Of a DNA stretch of 64,000 nucleotides, positions 61,760 through 64,000 are shown one piece after another. Numbering within the stretch: the first letter of the stretch is position 1; every line of letters begins with the position of its first letter. Both the position numbers and the translations under genes were made by a program. This DNA comes from Marinobacter pelagius (GTDB lineage: Bacteria > Pseudomonadota > Gammaproteobacteria > Pseudomonadales > Oleiphilaceae). The notes beneath the pieces are model-generated. The model was not told the origin of the DNA. It worked only from the letters and a program-made list of their open reading frames with translations, and did no database searches. The stretch spans positions 1 to 64,000 of the forward strand of contig NZ_FOUR01000001.1 of NCBI RefSeq assembly GCF_900114925.1, read 5' to 3'.

Positions 61760-64000
61760 ATCTTCAACCTGCTCCCCACCGCCATTCTGTCGCCACAGCC
61801 ATTTCTCCACCAGGATAATCAGGAACCCCGCAAACGCCACACCGGCAGACATCAGCCAATCAGCCGGGTCCAGCGGCCGGGTATGGAAAAGCAGGTTGAG
61901 GGGCTCGAGATAGACAAAGGCCAGCTGTAGCACCAGGGTCACCCCAATGCCGAGATACACCCAGAGATTGCTGAACAAGCCGATCCGCCAGAATGTCTGG
62001 GTGAGAGAGCGGCAGTTCAGCAAGTACAGCATCTGGAACAGGATGATGGTCGTTACCGCCATGGTCTGGGCCTTGCCCCGGGCGAGCTCAACCGCAGCCC
62101 CTTCGGAAAGATCGGCGGTGTACTCCAGCAGGAACAGCCCGGCCGCCCCACCGGTCATCAGGGCCCCGACCAGAAAGGTGCGAACCACCAGGAACCGGCT
62201 CAGCAAAGGCTCCTTTGGCGGCCTCGGCGGTCGCTTCATCAAGCCCGGCTCCCGGGCCTCCAGGGCCAGTGGCAACGCCAGCGCAATGGCAACGACCAGG
62301 TTCACCCAGAGAATCTGCACCGGCTCGATCGGCATCAGAAGATGACCGTCGGTGACGGGGAAGAAGAGGACCGCGACCAGGATGATCATTGCCTGCCCCA
62401 GACTTGTGGGCAGCACGAACGCGAGGGACTTCGAAAGGTTGTCGTAGACCCTCCGCCCTTCCTCCACCGCAGCGCTGATAGAAGCGAAATTATCATCCGC
62501 CAGCACAATGTCGCTGGCCTCCCGGGCAACCGCCGTGCCGTTGATACCCATGGCGACCCCGATCTCTGCCCGCTTCAGTGCCGGCGCATCATTGACACCG
62601 TCACCGGTCATGGCGACAACCTGCCCCCCGGCCTGGAGAGCCTTGACCAGCCGCAGCTTGTGCTCGGGTGCCACACGGGCAAAAACGTTGGTGGAGTGCA
62701 CCAGTTCAAGCAGCTCGGCATCGGTTGCCGCCTCGATCTGCACGCCCGTCACCACCTGCGCACCCTCGCCGCCGGTCTCCAGCAAACCGATACTCTGGCC
62801 GATGGCCCGGGCAGTCTCCGCATGATCGCCGGTGACCATCTTGACCACAACGCCGGCCTGCTGACAGGTCCTGACGGCATGAATGGCTTCATCGCGGGGT
62901 GGATCCGACATGCCAACCAGGCCAAGAAAACAAAGCTCGTCCTGCCAGCCGGAGGACTCCAGCTCCACCTTGCCCGCCAACGGTTTTGCCATGGCAACAG
63001 CCAGCACGCGCATGCCCCGTGCAGCCAACGTTTCCACGGCTTCGTGCACAAGCTCCACCGCCATTGGTCGGCCTCCGGCGAATCCCTTGCACATCCCGGC
63101 GATCACCTCCGGCGCGCCCTTCACACACACCATGTCGGCACCGTCGCCGGAGTCATTTAGGGTCGCCATGAACTGGCTCTCCGAACTGAACGGGATCTCG
63201 TCCTTCCGGGGGAAAGCCGCCCGCGTCGAGTCTTCGTCCAGCTCCGCCTTACCGGCAGCGACCACCAGAGCGCCCTCGGTCGGGTCGCCAACGATTCGCC
63301 AGCGCCCGTCCTTGCACTCCAGCTCCGCGTCGTTGCAAAGCAAACCTGCCAGCAACAAGTCGTGAACCTGCTCCGGCATCGGGGACAATGTCTGGTCTCC
63401 GGCCCGTAACTCGCCTTCTGGCGCGTATCCGATACCGGTTACCTCCACTTCGAGATCCGGCGTCCACAACGCCTCGACGGTCATTTCATTGCGCGTCAGG
63501 GTGCCGGTCTTGTCGGTACAGATGACAGTGGTACTGCCCAGGGTTTCAACAGCGGGGAGGTGGCGGACGATGGCACGGCGACGCGCCATACGCTGTACGC
63601 CGATGGCCGAGGCGATGGTGATAACGGCAGGGAGACCCTCGGGAATCGAGGCAACGGCAAGCGTGATGGCGGCCAGCGCACTGTCGAGCAGCGAGTTGTC
63701 CCGCCACATCCCGACAAGAAAGATAAGAATCGCGACCACGAGGATCGCCAGGGAAATAACCCTGACCAGGCTGGCGAGCCGCCGGGTCAGCGGGGTCTGC
63801 AGATCTTCGGTTTCACTCAGCAGCCGGGAGATACGCCCCAGCTCGCTGCTCGCGCCAGTGGCGACCACCACAGCGTCCGCGGTGCCGGCAGTGACCAGGG
63901 TCCCACCAAAAGCCATGGAATGACGATCACCAATCACCGCGTCATCCGCCACCGGCTCTTCCTGCTTGGCCACCGGAAGCGATTCCCCGGTCAGCGCTGC
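61748..64000 (-). CDS. P-type cation-transporting ATPase (partial, runs off right edge)
   Basis: 750 residues of the C-terminal part are inside the window; the N-terminus is beyond it. Motifs: actuator LTGESLPV at the edge, the PEGLP helix (ASIPEGLPAVITIASAIG), phosphorylation site CTDKTGTLTRNE, and the hinge TGDGVNDAPALKRAEIGVAMG. This is a P2-type pump related to calcium/sodium ATPases. The helix after the hinge reads WVNLVVAIALALPLALE: the asparagine is kept but the aspartate of the calcium site (NLVTDG in SERCA) is absent, so the transported ion is uncertain. Ten C-terminal helices are complete. The last codons (GVR-stop) lie within a REP-like repeat. Confidence 0.9.
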   Translation of the reverse strand, partial: AALTGESLPVAKQEEPVADDAVIGDRHSMAFGGTLVTAGTADAVVVATGASSELGRISRLLSETEDLQTPLTRRLASLVRVISLAILVVAILIFLVGMWRDNSLLDSALAAITLAVASIPEGLPAVITIASAIGVQRMARRRAIVRHLPAVETLGSTTVICTDKTGTLTRNEMTVEALWTPDLEVEVTGIGYAPEGELRAGDQTLSPMPEQVHDLLLAGLLCNDAELECKDGRWRIVGDPTEGALVVAAGKAELDEDSTRAAFPRKDEIPFSSESQFMATLNDSGDGADMVCVKGAPEVIAGMCKGFAGGRPMAVELVHEAVETLAARGMRVLAVAMAKPLAGKVELESSGWQDELCFLGLVGMSDPPRDEAIHAVRTCQQAGVVVKMVTGDHAETARAIGQSIGLLETGGEGAQVVTGVQIEAATDAELLELVHSTNVFARVAPEHKLRLVKALQAGGQVVAMTGDGVNDAPALKRAEIGVAMGINGTAVAREASDIVLADDNFASISAAVEEGRRVYDNLSKSLAFVLPTSLGQAMIILVAVLFFPVTDGHLLMPIEPVQILWVNLVVAIALALPLALEAREPGLMKRPPRPPKEPLLSRFLVVRTFLVGALMTGGAAGLFLLEYTADLSEGAAVELARGKAQTMAVTTIILFQMLYLLNCRSLTQTFWRIGLFSNLWVYLGIGVTLVLQLAFVYLEPLNLLFHTRPLDPADWLMSAGVAFAGFLIILVEKWLWRQNGGGEQVEDGVR

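Overview
The window is chromosomal DNA from a GC-rich gammaproteobacterium. It is most likely Marinobacter or a close relative. Three things point there: the core gene order matches Pseudomonas blocks (dksA-gluQ-cbrA-cbrB-crcZ-pcnB-folK-panBC-pgi; tsaD/rpsU-dnaG-rpoD-tRNA-Ile2; plsY/folB/second folK; gmk-rpoZ-spoT-ridA; oxyR-recG); the proteins are Pseudomonas-like but diverged; and there is a FadL-type outer-membrane protein plus large lipoprotein operon resembling the alkane-uptake pair AupAB described in Marinobacter. The species is inferred, not proven.

Layout. 1-490: promoter and leader region of a ribosomal RNA operon reading off the left edge (three tandem GC-discriminator promoters, boxB/boxA). 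0.5-12.3 kb: tyrS, a cell-wall M23 peptidase with anmK, an erpA-bactofilin-argC cluster on the minus strand, a ClC transporter, then hemJ-thiD-thiE-hemL. 12.3-19.5 kb: a TPR/outer-membrane barrel protein, an ECF sigma/anti-sigma/small exported protein operon, a DUF4382 lipoprotein, and PBP1b with a TPR lipoprotein (LpoP-like). 19.6-29.0 kb: a kinase-like fusion protein, a Rieske protein, sfsA, dksA, gluQ, and the CbrAB two-component system followed by a CrcZ-like decoy RNA with its own sigma-54 promoter. 29.1-36.0 kb: pcnB, folK, panBC, pgi, second folK, folB, plsY. 36.0-41.6 kb: tsaD, rpsU-dnaG-rpoD and tRNA-Ile(CAU).

41.6-49.2 kb is the accessory part. A partial copy of the tRNA 3' end lies just downstream of the tRNA. 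It is followed by AT-richer genes for an Ig-like lipoprotein and a PEP-CTERM protein with a sigma-54 type promoter, and then the AupAB-like operon. 49.3-52.4 kb: a molybdopterin oxidoreductase, a DUF2489 protein and a possible small RNA. 52.4-61.5 kb returns to core genes: an HDOD protein, recG, oxyR, an epimerase-like protein, ridA, spoT, rpoZ and gmk. 61.58-61.76 kb holds three palindromic REP-like units, the last of which supplies the stop codon of a P-type ATPase gene that runs off the right edge.

How the parts fit. CbrAB, CrcZ, DksA and SpoT are global nutrient regulators. MepM-like peptidase, AnmK, PBP1b/LpoP and bactofilin serve the envelope. The CrcZ-like locus, the sigma-54/PEP-CTERM gene and the AupAB-like operon are the most interesting regions. 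All functional statements come from reading the sequence and family knowledge; no searches were run.
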